In this document: positions 12,002 to 24,377 of the stretch, in pieces
Layout of the letters: each line of letters starts with the position of its first letter
How positions within the stretch are numbered: position 1 is the first letter of the stretch
Source: Neelides folsomi
Taxonomy: Eukaryota > Arthropoda > Collembola > Neelipleona > Neelidae
Length of the DNA: 64,000 nucleotides
NCBI GenBank assembly: GCA_034687125.1
Contig: JAQGBZ010000054.1
Location: forward strand, 1 to 64,000
Reading direction: 5' to 3'
Program-made: the position numbers and the translations under genes
Notes under the pieces: model-generated
Told to the model about the DNA's origin: nothing
Database searches by the model: none
The model's input: only the letters and a program-made list of their open reading frames with translations

Positions 12002-12859
12002 TTCTTTATAGAGTTATGCGATTTATACTACTTACATAGGTATGTAAGTTAAAGTTTATAGCTTAAAAGATTAATACATCTCTACTATATGTTAAATCTA
12101 CAGATAAATTAATGTAATTTTTGCTTTCCCTTAAAGTTCGAGCTTCGACCTTGTTACTTGAGATATGAACCTTCGATGGCATTTGGAATGGTATTTATAC
12201 AAGGGCCAAGGGCTTAAATTGAAAACCCTGAACAACTCTCCGAAATCCATGAGCGTATGTTATCATATAACTTGTATGTAAGAATGTACTGGCATATGTA
12301 TGTACCACTTTGGTAATACCTTTGTTATCTTATTATATTTGTATCTCCTTCGTCAGCATAAGCCTACATGTTGAATTCTTGAAAACATTGCGGACAAGTA
12401 CCGTTAGACAAAAAACTGAAGGTAAATTAAGGGTACCTTGTAATGGTATTCATAAGACATAGCAATTGGTATATTCAACCAAGGTCTAATAAACAAAAGA
12501 ATACATATATGTAAACACAGGTAAGTTCAAATGCATAATACTTATATCTATTGTACTAATAGGTATTAGTAAGTAAAAGTATGTATGTAACTGTAGGCGA
12601 AAGAAGGGTATGGAAATTGGGACTGGGTGAAGGTTAAGTCACCAGGTACTTCGAATTCCACTCCCTTTACAGTTACAGTGAGAGATGATCAAAATGGCCA
12701 TGAACCCGTCCTAAAATGTGTCAATCATTGAATTTGTAATATTGTTATACAAATTCCCTTGTAGGTAATTATGATTCGGGATGAAAATGAAAATGAAAAT
12801 ATTTTAAAATGCAAACAAATGATTAATTTTAATAACAATTTAAATTGAAAGAATTAAAA
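12002..12859. other. Intergenic, no gene seen
   Basis: Contains the upstream region of the secreted-protein gene and, just before 12860, the 3' UTR of the CLIP protease. Slightly less AT-rich around 12590-12720 (a stretch with GGGACTGGGTGAAGG), but no open exon with splice sites could be supported. Confidence 0.4.
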
Positions 12860-15549
12860 CTATTGCTCGCTGCTTTCATATGGCCAAACAATGTTCTCAA
12901 TCCAATCCAGATAAGAATGGACGTTTGTGTAAACTCCCGGAGTTCCATGTCCGCATAATGTCGGACCAAATGAAGTAACTCCGATAACGTAGTATAAGCA
13001 AGTGTGATCCTTGTTAACTGTCAAAGGCTATTAAAAACAAAAGTTAGTTATATACCAAGAATAAGTTAAATTAATTAAAATTATAATAAACAATTAAAAT
13101 GAATCTTACCCCTCCAGAATCTCCCTATTAGATGAAATTAATATTCAATTATTATTAATCAAAACCATTCAATATAAAGTTGTAATAAATATCAGTATTT
13201 TATATAAATATTGAAAAAGTGTATTAAATTATTCAAATAAACCATGCTCACATTGCAAGTATCTTTATTATTCCCAGTTGAATCAATAGCACACATCATA
13301 TTTCTTGTTATCCCATTAGGAAATCTACATTTTATGCATAAAAATATTATTTGGATAATAAATATTAAAGTCTGATATAAATAATATGTAAATACCTGAA
13401 TGGTCGATCAGGAGCATCCTCATAATACTTATTGCATTCTTTTAACGACGTTCTTTCCAAGTTAACTCCTTGAAGAACATTACTCATGTCCTCTATTCAC
13501 AGGAATAATTAAGCATTAAATAAATATATCATTCTAAATTAAAGGATTTCATTCAAAAATGCGGGAAACAGAATTTTCTGTATAATAATTTTTAATAAAC
13601 TCACAAATCTTATTAAATTGACATATTTATGACCCCAGGTGAATATCATCTGAATTCTATTGACTAGAAAACAATTTTTAATTCCGAATCTCCCTACTTT
13701 TCGAAATATGCAAAGATTTTAAAGTTAAAAAACAGGCTATTTTTGACCATTTTTGGCCTTTTCCCATTTAAATTAATATAACACCAAAATTTAAAAGAAT
13801 AATTTGCTCGCATTATATTTTTCTGTATTCAGTGACTATTATTGATCTAAAACATATTTTTAATTCATGATCTCCTTATTTTTAAAAGATTTGTGTTAAC
13901 TTAAACGTTCATAAAACAGTCATATTTTGTTTTTACAATGTAAATTATTATATTGGACAATAGCGAGATTTAGTCTGAGTAGTGATTTATTTTCTTACAA
14001 CCCCTAAATTCATCAGTTATAATAATAATTTAATACTTTATCTCTTTAACTTATGACAGTTATAAAATCAATAATAAAAAAGTCTGCCAACCTCCGTATC
14101 CCAAAATTCCCCATCCAGTTGCATTAACAACTTTAATTTTGTCAAGTCGCAATGACGGCTGAGGAAGACAAGCTGGAAAAATTTCTCTTCTCAACTTCAA
14201 TTCCGTTTCTAGCTCAATGATGGCAATGTCGTTGTAAACTTGTTTTTTATTATAATCTGGATGATTAAAAATCTGAGAAACTTTGATTATTTTACGAAAT
14301 TTCTTTGCATTTGGATCTTCATTTTGATTTTTGAGATAAATGTCTCCCAAAAGCAAAACTGTTGGCGGCCCACTATTAAAACGAAAATAATCACCGTAAT
14401 ATTTTGTAACTATATTATAGCATATTGTATATTACTTGTTAACAAACTACAACATGTAATATGTATAAATTAAATTTATAACCATTATTCTTATCCTTGT
14501 TTATATATTTTATAATATACACTATTGTAATACATTAATATTGTACATTGCTATTATGTAATTCATTTGTATTTAATATTGCTTACAATTTCGTAATAGT
14601 ACAATGTGCTGCAGTTAAAACTATAATAAATATTATTATTATTTTATGATTAAACCAAATAAATATTTAAGTATGATAGGTAATTTACAAAAATATTTAA
14701 ATACCATATTTTGGACTTAAAAGAGTTCCACCACATCTCCATTGAGTTTCGTTCCGAGTTATCCACCCAAGAGCAACCTACCGAAACGATAGTTTAGTTA
14801 TATCAACTTCACTAATTCAATTTCGATATTTTACATATTTTCACACCTAAGAAGATATCAAGAAATACCATATGAGGAAATTCAACTGGTGAAGCAGGCC
14901 GTCCACCGATAATAAACCCTTCTCTGCTGTTAGGGCAAATGATTTCTCGGTTCACTTCATCTATTCCAATGAATGGCTTTGGTCCGTCAATAGTTTGCAA
15001 TACTTCCGAATACTTTTCACATTCTAAAGTAGTTTAAAATTGAATAAAGAGATTGATTAATAAATTAAGGAAAATTATTACTTTTATAAATTATGGAAAA
15101 ATATGGAATTATATTTTATATTGTTGTACATAGAGTATTGCTTGTTTATTTATGAAGATATTGAGCGACTATTATGAATATTTAAATATTGTTCAGTTAT
15201 AAGTTATAACTAATATCTTACTTTTCTCACTAATTCTTTTCCCAGTTTGACAGCATATTATATTTCTCTTTCTACTGGACCCCTGTTCAATTAAAATATC
15301 AATTAATCTTTTAAATACCCCCAAAAGATTAAATAATAATTATTATATATAATTATTAAATATTACACAAGATCTTTGGGGGTTGATTCCAGCACTATAG
15401 TCGGAAATGGCAGATGGACATTGAGAGAAATCTCTGCAAACTCCTTCAATATTTCTTCCAGCTTGATCGGTAATAGTGCATTTACTTTGTGGCTTTACTA
15501 ATTTTAATAATGAAAACAGTAAAATAACGATGAATGTAATTTTAACCAT
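12860..15549 (-). CDS. CLIP-domain serine protease (chymotrypsin family)
   Basis: Ten exons give 379 residues: 15549-15367, 15282-15222, 15023-14869, 14777-14705, 14620-14587, 14372-14092, 13492-13396, 13324-13252, 13124-13110, 13027-12860. A signal peptide (MVKITFIVILLFSLLKLVKP) is followed by a six-Cys CLIP domain (SKC ... GVC ... QC ... SC ... ICC), a linker and the activation site IIGGRPASP. The catalytic triad is complete: His in VLTAAHC (34-nt exon 5), Asp in YNDIAIIEL, Ser in GDSGG. The Ser motif is coded by a 15-nt exon of its own (13124-13110), flanked by AG and GTAAGA. Such proteases act as zymogen steps in prophenoloxidase, Toll and clotting cascades in haemolymph. The substrate is not readable. 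The start is the ATG that opens the signal peptide; an in-frame codon upstream at 15603 would bury it. Confidence 0.9.
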
Positions 15550-17340
15550 ATTAAATAACAAAATCTTTGATAGTCCAATTGCAGGTACAGATACAAGATA
15601 CAAGTACTAATGATTTTTTAAAGAGAATGACGCATTGGCAGCGCAATTATTATTCTATCGATAAGTTTTTTTCATTTTATTGATCATCTTGAGGCACAAA
15701 GAGATGCAAAAACGAGATTTTATTGACATTATATTAGTTATATTATAAGTATTATAATAATTAGAGAGTACATTGTTCATCTCATCCCATTTGTTGTATA
15801 CAGATGCCTGTATAGCCTTAAGTGTTCGCACATTCAGTACTCAACAATTGATGTATTGATGAGCAAAAAACGGTTTTATATAGTTAAAACGACTACAAAT
15901 AAATATTATGCAAATTATGTATAGAGAGTCATTATTAGATATTTGAATTAGCTTCTAAATGAACACTATATTATTTAAATCAGATTCATTAATTTTATGC
16001 ATAATCAGAGATTTACCTTTGTTTTGGGTCTGTACCTAGGTATGTTATATAATATTACTAATATACATACATATTCTTTATTATAACAACGCTTGGACTT
16101 TTGTTTGCACATATATTCCCTTGAACTTGAGGTTCAGAATAAAATAATTGGATATACAGGGTGGGTCTAAAGTCGCTTCAGACATTCAGAAACCAAGGAT
16201 TAAAAAATCTGAGGCGACTTTAGACCCACTCTGTATATGACATTTACATGTGTCTAAATTATTAAACATCACATAAAATAAATAAATAATGTTTAGTCAG
16301 TATGATAGGTATTTCTAAATATAAATAATAGGTATGATAGTAAATTGGTATATAATAATTATACCAATATTATATTGCATCAATATGCAATAAAGATAAT
16401 TATAAAAAATATTACCGCAGTATAATTCCTCTAACTTTTTTTGGTTAGGATAGAAAGACCATTCAAAGCAAAACATCTAATAGCATAATAGGTATGCAAC
16501 GTTCATTTCTTATTTGAAGACTTGAAAATAAAAAAGCCGTATTTAGGGGGATTATTAAAAAGTAATGTAATGTATCATTATTCCCTCTCGGTGAGTTTTA
16601 CGTTAAAAGAAGCGTGGAAATCAGGAAATGTTTAAAGTGCACGATTTTTTCGTTCATCTTCATTTCTTCATCGTTACTTCACTGTTCAGTGACACTTGTT
16701 TCAATTCTTTCATTCCCGGTCAGTCAGATTTTCAATTACTCTTAATTGATTCTTGTATAATTAGATTTCAACCGAATTAGGTTAGATCTTTTCGTTGTTA
16801 ATTCATTCAATTGATTGATATCATTTGCCCATTACGGCCTTTCCTTTGTTTGTAACTTCTTAAAAACACTCATTTGTTTTCTTCCTGGCGGCGATTGGCC
16901 GTAATAAGTCACTTGCTATTATGCATGTTATTTACTGTTTATAATTATAATATATTTGAATATAATTATTTGTATAAACTATATAGATAGTTCTTTGCGT
17001 TTACGTATTGCTCACAATATTACAATTTATGTGTATGTGTATTTATGTGTATTTGAAGCATCTTATTTTAGAGCTTTTATTCAAAATTGATATAAGGAAG
17101 AGGACGAACCGGCGAAGGACAAAGAAGTCACAATTTCATATTATGTTCTTTCTTCAACAGAAAGTAATTAAGGACTTGCCTATTGGTGTCGTCGACTTGT
17201 CGTTTGCCGATTCGTTATTTAATTTGGTAAGCATTGGATTATGTAAAACATTGTTTAGGATTTTTACGCTTTTGTAAATATCCAAAATAAACAGCACCTT
17301 TCATTATTTCATCCCCGATATATTTATAGGTGAAGTGAAG
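15550..17340. other. Upstream regions of two divergent genes, no further gene seen
   Basis: Separates the CLIP protease (-) from the helicase gene (+). It holds one palindromic MITE at 16155-16235. The segment about 16600-16900 is less AT-rich, with pyrimidine tracts and GGCGGCGATTGGCCG, and may be the helicase promoter or 5' UTR. A 89-codon frame at 17008-17277 shows no family signal. Confidence 0.4.
16155..16235. mobile_element. 81-bp palindromic MITE (copy 1)
   Basis: The arms TACAGGGTGGGTCTAAAGTC and its imperfect reverse complement (ending ACCCACTCTGTA) enclose about 25 bp. TA dinucleotides lie at the ends, as expected for Tc1/mariner-type insertion at TA. It shares its terminus with the elements at 21198-21277 and 62598-62710. 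Confidence 0.7.
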
Positions 17341-20300
17341 ATGTTTAGTTTAATTAAGTCGATTAAGGATTACATAATTTCAAATGGTAATGTTGAGGAA
17401 GTTGAAGTCGACGACTGTGAACCACCTATCACTGAACCAAAACTTAACAATGGAACTAATACGAACATCAAAATTGCAGTAAGAGTTTATTATATTTCTT
17501 ATATACCAATTGAATACTTTGTTTAATATTTGTATTGATAAATAATTTACTATTTTTACCGCAGAATGTTGAAGCAATTTCTGAAGATGAAGAGAAATTT
17601 TCCGGCGAGGGAGAAATCACATGTTTCGATACTTTAATGGAAAAGGGGATAATTGATGGAGAATATTATTTCAATAAATGTGATTTTGAAAATGAACCTT
17701 TAAAGGTCAAGGCAAAGGTTCGTTTCACTGCTTCCAAATCAATTTCAACTGGAGATCAATGGATAGTCCGAGAGCTTAAAGTTCTACCGAGCGAAAAGGA
17801 GAAGAAGATTATTGAATTGTGCAAACGACGAACTATAATTGGAAGAGCAGTTATCAATTCAAAGGATCTTTTAGAGGTTTATTGGAGCGCTCCAGGCAAA
17901 AATGACAGAGCTTTTTCAATTCCAATTCCTAAAAATCATCCCGATATTGTTCAAATGGATTACAAGTTTCATACTGGTAATTTTATATATTTATGTACAT
18001 ACTATATTATAGTTTATATCTTATTTATTATTTATACTCTTAATATCATTTTATTTTGATAACGATTTTTGTTGTTAATTAGAGTATGCAATAATATATT
18101 AATATATACTTGTAAATATAAATACTTTATTACAATAAAATATATTTAAATAGGTGACTATATAAGAGTCGAATTGGAAAACGAATTAATGAATAAGTTG
18201 GAACATGGGCACGCTCAGTTTGGAAATGGAAATATTCTGAGTATTTCTGCAAACAAGGAAAAATCACACATTGGCCGCATTACATGGGAATGCCCCGAGA
18301 AAGTCAAATTCATTGTCGATGGCACAATTTCTTTCACCAAATTTGATGTCAAAATAGCTAATTATATTCCACAACCGAGCGATTATGTTTACTGTAAATC
18401 AATCGAAACATTTCCTGAAACGAATTCGAACTTATCCTGGAGAGGAGTCATCGTCACAAAATCTGATCTTCTTAATTACACATCTAATTCACAGTAATAC
18501 CATTACATATTCTAATAGTATCATTTGCCAATTTTAAAATTTAGTGAATACAATTTAGTGAATTTTAATTTTTATCAATGAATTTTATTTTGTAGGGATG
18601 ATGAATGGATTGATCATTTAAATGAAGAAGAGTCTTACATGAGCGAAGCTCTCGACGATAAGAATGGAATTGTCGTGAAACCAAAGATATTCAAATTTTC
18701 TGGTCAAAAGATTAAAACCATTAAAATGAAAACAGTCAGCGTCGATAACACTTCAAGACAATTCTACACACTTCATTCAGTCAAAGTATCCGGAGATCAA
18801 ACAATCGCAAAATTTTGTGTTGATTTTGGAAACAATACTGCCAATTCATCATTTCCACACGAGTTGCCTCCAGGAATATCAATAACATTTAGAGTAAATC
18901 CATACTTTATAAATTAGCTTATTATCAAACACAAATACAAGCACAATGAGGAAGATCTATTTCAATTTGATATAGATTTCATGCGAACCACTATACCTCG
19001 GAAGTACAACCGGAATTCTAAATCTGAACTTTGGGAGTTTTCATATCTATCGTCACATTACGGTTACTGGACTTTGCCAAGATGCTGAATTACTTAAAGA
19101 TCTCCGTGGTTCGGATCGTGTGGTTGTTAGAAAATGGAAAAACTTTGACCAGAAAGCTGCCTTGGAGGATATGGTTGTCGACAGCAGTCGTAGAATTGTG
19201 AGAGGTTCGCAACCAGTTCGCGTTCCCTTCTTCGTTCCGAACCGAATTCCCACAGCTCCTGTTCCGAATTATCTTCGGTCGATTCTTGCAAGAGAGGACG
19301 AAGCGTCGTTTAGAGCCAAATTCCCTTGCTTGGACCAAGCATTCACATTTTCTTCTTACAAAGCAAAGTTCGAGCTCAGCCTTTGGCTCGAAGAAATTGA
19401 AAATGATAAATTGCGAAGGCAATATGATTTAAATGACATCATTATGTATAAAGCTGGAGAATGTTTAAAGTTCACAGTCATTGGGATAAAAGATTACGAA
19501 CCTCCAATTCTTGCCGGAGACCCAATATGCGTCTTTGACTGCAATAACAAAGAGAGTGTGAAATACGAAGGACACATTTCCGAAATTCGAAGTGATGAAG
19601 TTTTTGTCAAATTCAAGAAAATCTTTCATGACAAGTATGAGCAAACTGTTGTCAAAATTCAATTTCGTCTTGGACGGACGACTTACAAGAGATGGCATTA
19701 TGCAATTGACAACGCTGTTAATTTCCTCGGGAAATCTTGGCTTTTCCCTACTGAAATTGAATCCATCAAGCTTCCACGTATCCCATTTTATGAAAATGAA
19801 TCACAAGAGTTGGAAACACTAGCCTATGAAACAGAAGAAACATCAACTACGAAGGAAAAAGGCCCAAAGAAAAATAAATCTTTAAATAAACACACAAGTC
19901 AAGGTGGACTTTTGAGATCGAAGGATCGTCGAGCTCCATCGCTTCATAAACCTCAGAATTTCATTAGAGAGGAAAGGCCAATCAATGCAGTTTGTTTAAA
20001 ATGGTTTAATCGAAATTTGAACAAGGAACAAAAAGACGCAGTTCGTCGAATTCTTTGGGGCCAAGCAAGGCCACTTCCTTATATCATCTTTGGACCTCCT
20101 GGGACAGGAAAAACAATCACAATTGTCGAAGCTATTATGCAAGTCTACGCCCTTGACCCAACTTCAAGAATTCTTGTTACTGCTCCGTCCAATGCAGCTG
20201 CTGATATCATTACTGAGAGACTTGTAGGATCTGAAATTTTTAACCCAGGAGATTTGGTCCGACTTCTAGGGTTTATGCGATTTGATGCGAATACTGAAGG

Positions 20301-23300
20301 ATCATCCAACATTCCTGCAACCATTCTTCCATTTTGTGAAAATGGAGATAAATTGGATCTGGTGGCTCGTCATCGTCTTATCATTTCTACTTTGACAACT
20401 GCTGGACAATTCTTCCAACTTGGACTCGACATTGATCATTTTTCTCATGTTTTTATTGATGAAGCGGGATATTGTACAGAACCAGATGCAATTATTCCCT
20501 GTCTGTTGGTTACACTTGGAAAAGGTGGCCAAGTGATCATGGCTGGAGATCCGAACCAATTAGGACCTGTGATAAGGAATGATTCAAAAGCTAATATTTT
20601 GAGTCTTTCTCTTTTAGACAGACTGATGGCATTTCCATTGTACTCAAGAAATGTTGAAGAATTTCCTGAAGAAAAATACAACCCAAGTGTCTTGACAAAG
20701 CTTGTTAAGAATTATCGAGCACATCCACTTTTACTCAAAATCCCATCGAGATTGTTTTATGATGATGAATTGGAATCTTTTGCTGATCCAGAAGAGACCC
20801 AGAAATTGTCAAATTCACTTGACTTTCTTCCTGCGAGAGGAACACCGTTGCTCTTCCATGGAGTGAAAGGAAAAGAAGAAAGAGACGACGATTCACCTTC
20901 ATGTTACAATTTACAAGAAGTTATTGAAGTTTGTCGTTACGTCAAATACTTGACAAATGCTGGGATTAGTGTAGACGACATTGGAATTATCACACCTTAT
21001 AGGAAACAAGTTGAAAAATTGCGAAAAGCAATTCCAAGGTATTTGCTTGATTTTGATGAAAGCATGATGCCTAAGATTGGATCTGTTGAAGAATTTCAAG
21101 TAAGTCAATTTAAGCAAAAAGTTGATTTAAGAATAAAATAAATAATAGTTAACAATTCACAATTTAAATCTCATTTGTGACTACAAATAATTCTGGGTAC
21201 AGAGTGGGCCATAAGTATCATTCTTTTTTATACAATTGTTTATTTAAAAAAGAAAGATACTTATGGTCCACCCTGTACATTTATAATACAAAATAAATAC
21301 ATTACATTTTTTAATTTTTATGGTAGCTTCCCGTTTCCCCTTATACGTATAGCCCTTATGCCATTCTGATCGTATTTTTCTTACCTTTTTGTTTTCTTAC
21401 CTTTATACATTTTCATCGTTGGTTGTATAGACCTTATATCTTAATTACCTTATACACATCATACCTTTAGCCATTCTGATCGTAATGACTTCTTACCTTA
21501 TGCCCATTTGGTATGTAGAATTAGACCTTATATCCTATTGATCGTAATTTATATTTTTTCTTAAATTATAATATATTACTTATCTATTCCTTTTATACAA
21601 ATAAATTGAATTCAAACAAACATGCTCACATGAATTGAAGCTTCAGAGGTCAACTGGGTCCAAGAGGGGTCCAACATTTGAAACACGAAGGTCATCTTTA
21701 CGTGAAAGACTACAAATATCGAAACACACTTCAATGGAAATGTATATTGTACAAGAAATATTAATGCAAAACTTCTTTTGATTTCTTGGAGCTTGAGAAA
21801 AACTTTACGGATTTCAAATTTTCACAACCACGCACCAGACCCTGCCGAAAATGAAAATAGAGAATTCATGCAGTGTGTTAAAGAAATGGCCACAACGAGC
21901 ATGGAACCCCCAAGAAAGTTATTAGCTGCAGCATTGTCATCTCATCCAATACCAGCTGCAGTTACTAGAATTTTACCTCCGGCTCGACTCATTTCAAGAA
22001 CCATCAATTTAAAACGGAAATTACACTTAAAATTTCCGAAAAATCCGCAAAATTTGGCCGAATTAGTTCTTGACGAACAGTCAATAAGAATCAATCAAAT
22101 AAGAGAAGACGGAGGAGGAGAAAAATTTTACTTTATGATTCGGCTGATTATCCAGAATTCAAATTAGAAATTCGACTTCTAATTTTCGGAACAACGGCAT
22201 TGCTGGATTTGTTGGCAAAAACGCCGCATTGGTTTGCAGATGGAACATTTGGATCAACTCCACCCCTCTTCAAACAACTTTACACATTGCATGCCGTAAA
22301 ATGCAATGTTATTTATCCTTGTCTCTACGCACTAACCACGAATCAAAAGACTTCTACTTATCAACAAATTCTTCAATTCATAAAAAACAAACATCCTCAA
22401 ACCAAATTATACACTGTTCTCACCGACAAAATCTGCAATTAAGGCGTTTCAATTGGAATTTCCACATACTATCTCAAGAGGATGTTACTTTCACTATAAT
22501 CAGGCATTATGGAGAAAAACCTAAACATTACCAGAAATGTTAGAGATACAAGGACAATTCTGAATATGCTCACAAAATCAAAACTGTAGCTGCTCTTGTT
22601 TTTCTTCCTCCTGATGACATCATTGCTGGATTTTCTCATCTGCAAATGTCAGAATTCTTCAGGGAAAATGAGGAGACGCATCCATATTTAGATTATTTTG
22701 AGGCAACATTGATCGGCAAATTACCTGATGGCGATCGACGACAACCAAATTTTCCGATCGCTCTATGGAATTGTTACCAATCAACAATTGAAAATATTCC
22801 AAGAACAAAATAGTGAATGGAATCGTGGAATAACGGATTTAATAATCTCATTGGAAGAAAGCATTCTCACATATATTCGTTCATAGAATCACTGAAGAAG
22901 GATCATTTATTAACTTCGATGAAGCTTTCTCAACAAGGTGGAACAGATGTTGCATCACAAAAGTCATCATACAAAATTTCTAAATATTTTTCATTTAATT
23001 TTTGTTTATTATAATTTTTAATTTTAAATGGGATTCCAAATATTATTTACTATCGCATTTAACTTATCCTGTAATATACCTTAATACCTAATTCCTTCAT
23101 CCCCCTGTGTAATCTAGTATTTGCGCTGTTTATAATTAAAGTCATTTACTAGATTATACAGCGGAATTATAATTTTCTATTTTATTGTCCAAATATGGTA
23201 AGTTTTTATTTTTATACATTTTACGATCAAAATGTTATTACGAGCAGATTTACAGAGATATTTAGTAAATTACGATAAATACACATTAAGGTAAAATGGG

Positions 23301-23854
23301 TATAAGGTAAATAAGCATTACGATATGAAATAATTAAGGTAAGTAAATGTTAAGGTGTAAACGGCATTAAGGTGAGAAATATTACAATCGGAATGTTACG
23401 ATCAGAATGGCATAAGAGCAAAAAATTACGATCAGAATGGCATAAGAGCAAAAAATTACAATCAGAATGTATGGACCCATTTTTATAGGGCGGAGAGCGC
23501 AATGTTACCATTATCAGCACCGTCCGTTCAATATACGAAAGTAAGATGGATAAAGTTCACGAACGCCTCGAATTTATTTATTCACCCAAGAGGTTCAACG
23601 TTCAAATAACAAGGGCAAAGAGTCTCCTTATCATTGTTGGAAATCCGGATGTCTTGGCTTACAACGAGAATTGGAAGCAACTTCTTTTTTACGTCATTGA
23701 ACTGAAAGCTTACACTGGAACGAATCTTCCACTTTCACTCGACAACGTGACAAAAGATTTATACAAAAAGGCCTCAAGTGCAGCTCATGCTCATTCAAAT
23801 AAAGAGGAAGACTGGGATCCTGCTAATGAATCTTCAGATGATGAACTTAATTAG
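17341..23854 (+). CDS. armi: Armitage/MOV10L1-like SF1 RNA helicase
   Basis: Six exons (17341-17478, 17565-17976, 18154-18493, 18596-18893, 18976-21099, 23489-23854) give 1225 residues, the size of Armitage. The N-terminal half has the OB-like modules seen in MOV10L1/Armi (GEITCFDTLMEKGIIDGEYY). The helicase core starts near residue 700: Q-like LNKEQKDAV, Walker A GPPGTGKT (about residue 723), APSNAAAD, motif II IDEAG (about 845), GDPNQLGPV, LVKNYRAHP, IITPYRKQ, then across the last intron GGERNVTIIS and RFNVQITRAK. Family knowledge: Armi/MOV10L1 are 5'-3' helicases that load piRNA precursors at mitochondria; MOV10 acts in RNA silencing and retroelement restriction. I choose Armi because of the length and the MFSL start, with MOV10 as the alternative. 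The 2.4-kb last intron carries a decayed DNA transposon and a MITE. Confidence 0.88.
21198..21277. mobile_element. 80-bp palindromic MITE (copy 2), in helicase intron 5
   Basis: TACAGAGTGGGCCATAAGTA pairs with TACTTATGGTCCACCCTGTA. The loop is AT-rich. It has the same CAGGGTG-type terminus as copies 1 and 3, but the subterminal part (CCATAAGTATC) differs, so it may belong to a sister family. It lies about 100 bp after the exon 5 donor. Confidence 0.7.
21355..23470 (+). mobile_element. Decayed FLYWCH/MULE DNA transposon in helicase intron
   Basis: Both ends consist of repeated short motifs in opposite orientation: TGCCATTCTGATCGTA on the left (about 21357-21380 and 21470-21490), ATTACGATCAGAATGGCATA on the right (about 23395-23460, in tandem). 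Inside, in the same sense as the host gene, are pieces of a transposase: a FLYWCH-like zinc finger (LKHEGHLYVKDY ... LQWKC ... NFHNHAP, about 21630-21840), a linker to 22167, a MULE transposase core (WFADGTFGSTPPLFKQLY, about 22200-22442), and a C-terminal portion (about 22560-22990). The pieces lie in different frames, so the element is inactive, with at least three frame breaks. Its right end stops only about 20 bp before the acceptor of the last helicase exon. Confidence 0.75.
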
Positions 23855-24377
23855 TAATTAGTTTTTTTAAATCTCTACCTTTTAAATTAATACACATTTG
23901 TACTCAACATGAAAAACATGTTAATTATTTATGTTTTTAATCTTTATTGACTTTTGTAATTTAATTGTTTTATGTAGTTCCTATTATACAAACATTAATC
24001 TATAATATGCTAAATGCATATGATTGATTTATAATTGTTGTATTTTTATAAACATTTTGACATTTTTTGAATTGTACTATTTAATTTAAGCTACTGATTA
24101 CATGTACATATTTTATCGAATTTGGGATATTGTTTTCTAAAGATTAGTACCTTACAGAGTTTTTTTTATTTCTAGCTACATACTTTTATTAGTCATTGTG
24201 TCTAATCTCTTTTTGATAATTGTAAATTAAAACATTCTCTCATCTCACTTTGAAAAGTTACGTTACAGTTTATAATAAATGAAATTACTAACTAAAATAA
24301 GTATATTTTTATTCAAATTCTTATAAAAACAAATTTTAGTCTATTAAATTGTTACAATATATGCAATTGCCGTATAA
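23855..24377. other. 3' region between convergent genes, no gene seen
   Basis: AT-rich 3' flanks of the helicase (+) and the chitin-binding protein gene (-). Nothing else was seen. Confidence 0.4.

Noticed and set aside
17008-17277. 89-codon plus-strand frame as first exon of the helicase gene
   Set aside because: The helicase has a good start at 17341 with MFSL, as in MOV10L1-type proteins; no in-frame splice from this frame was found.
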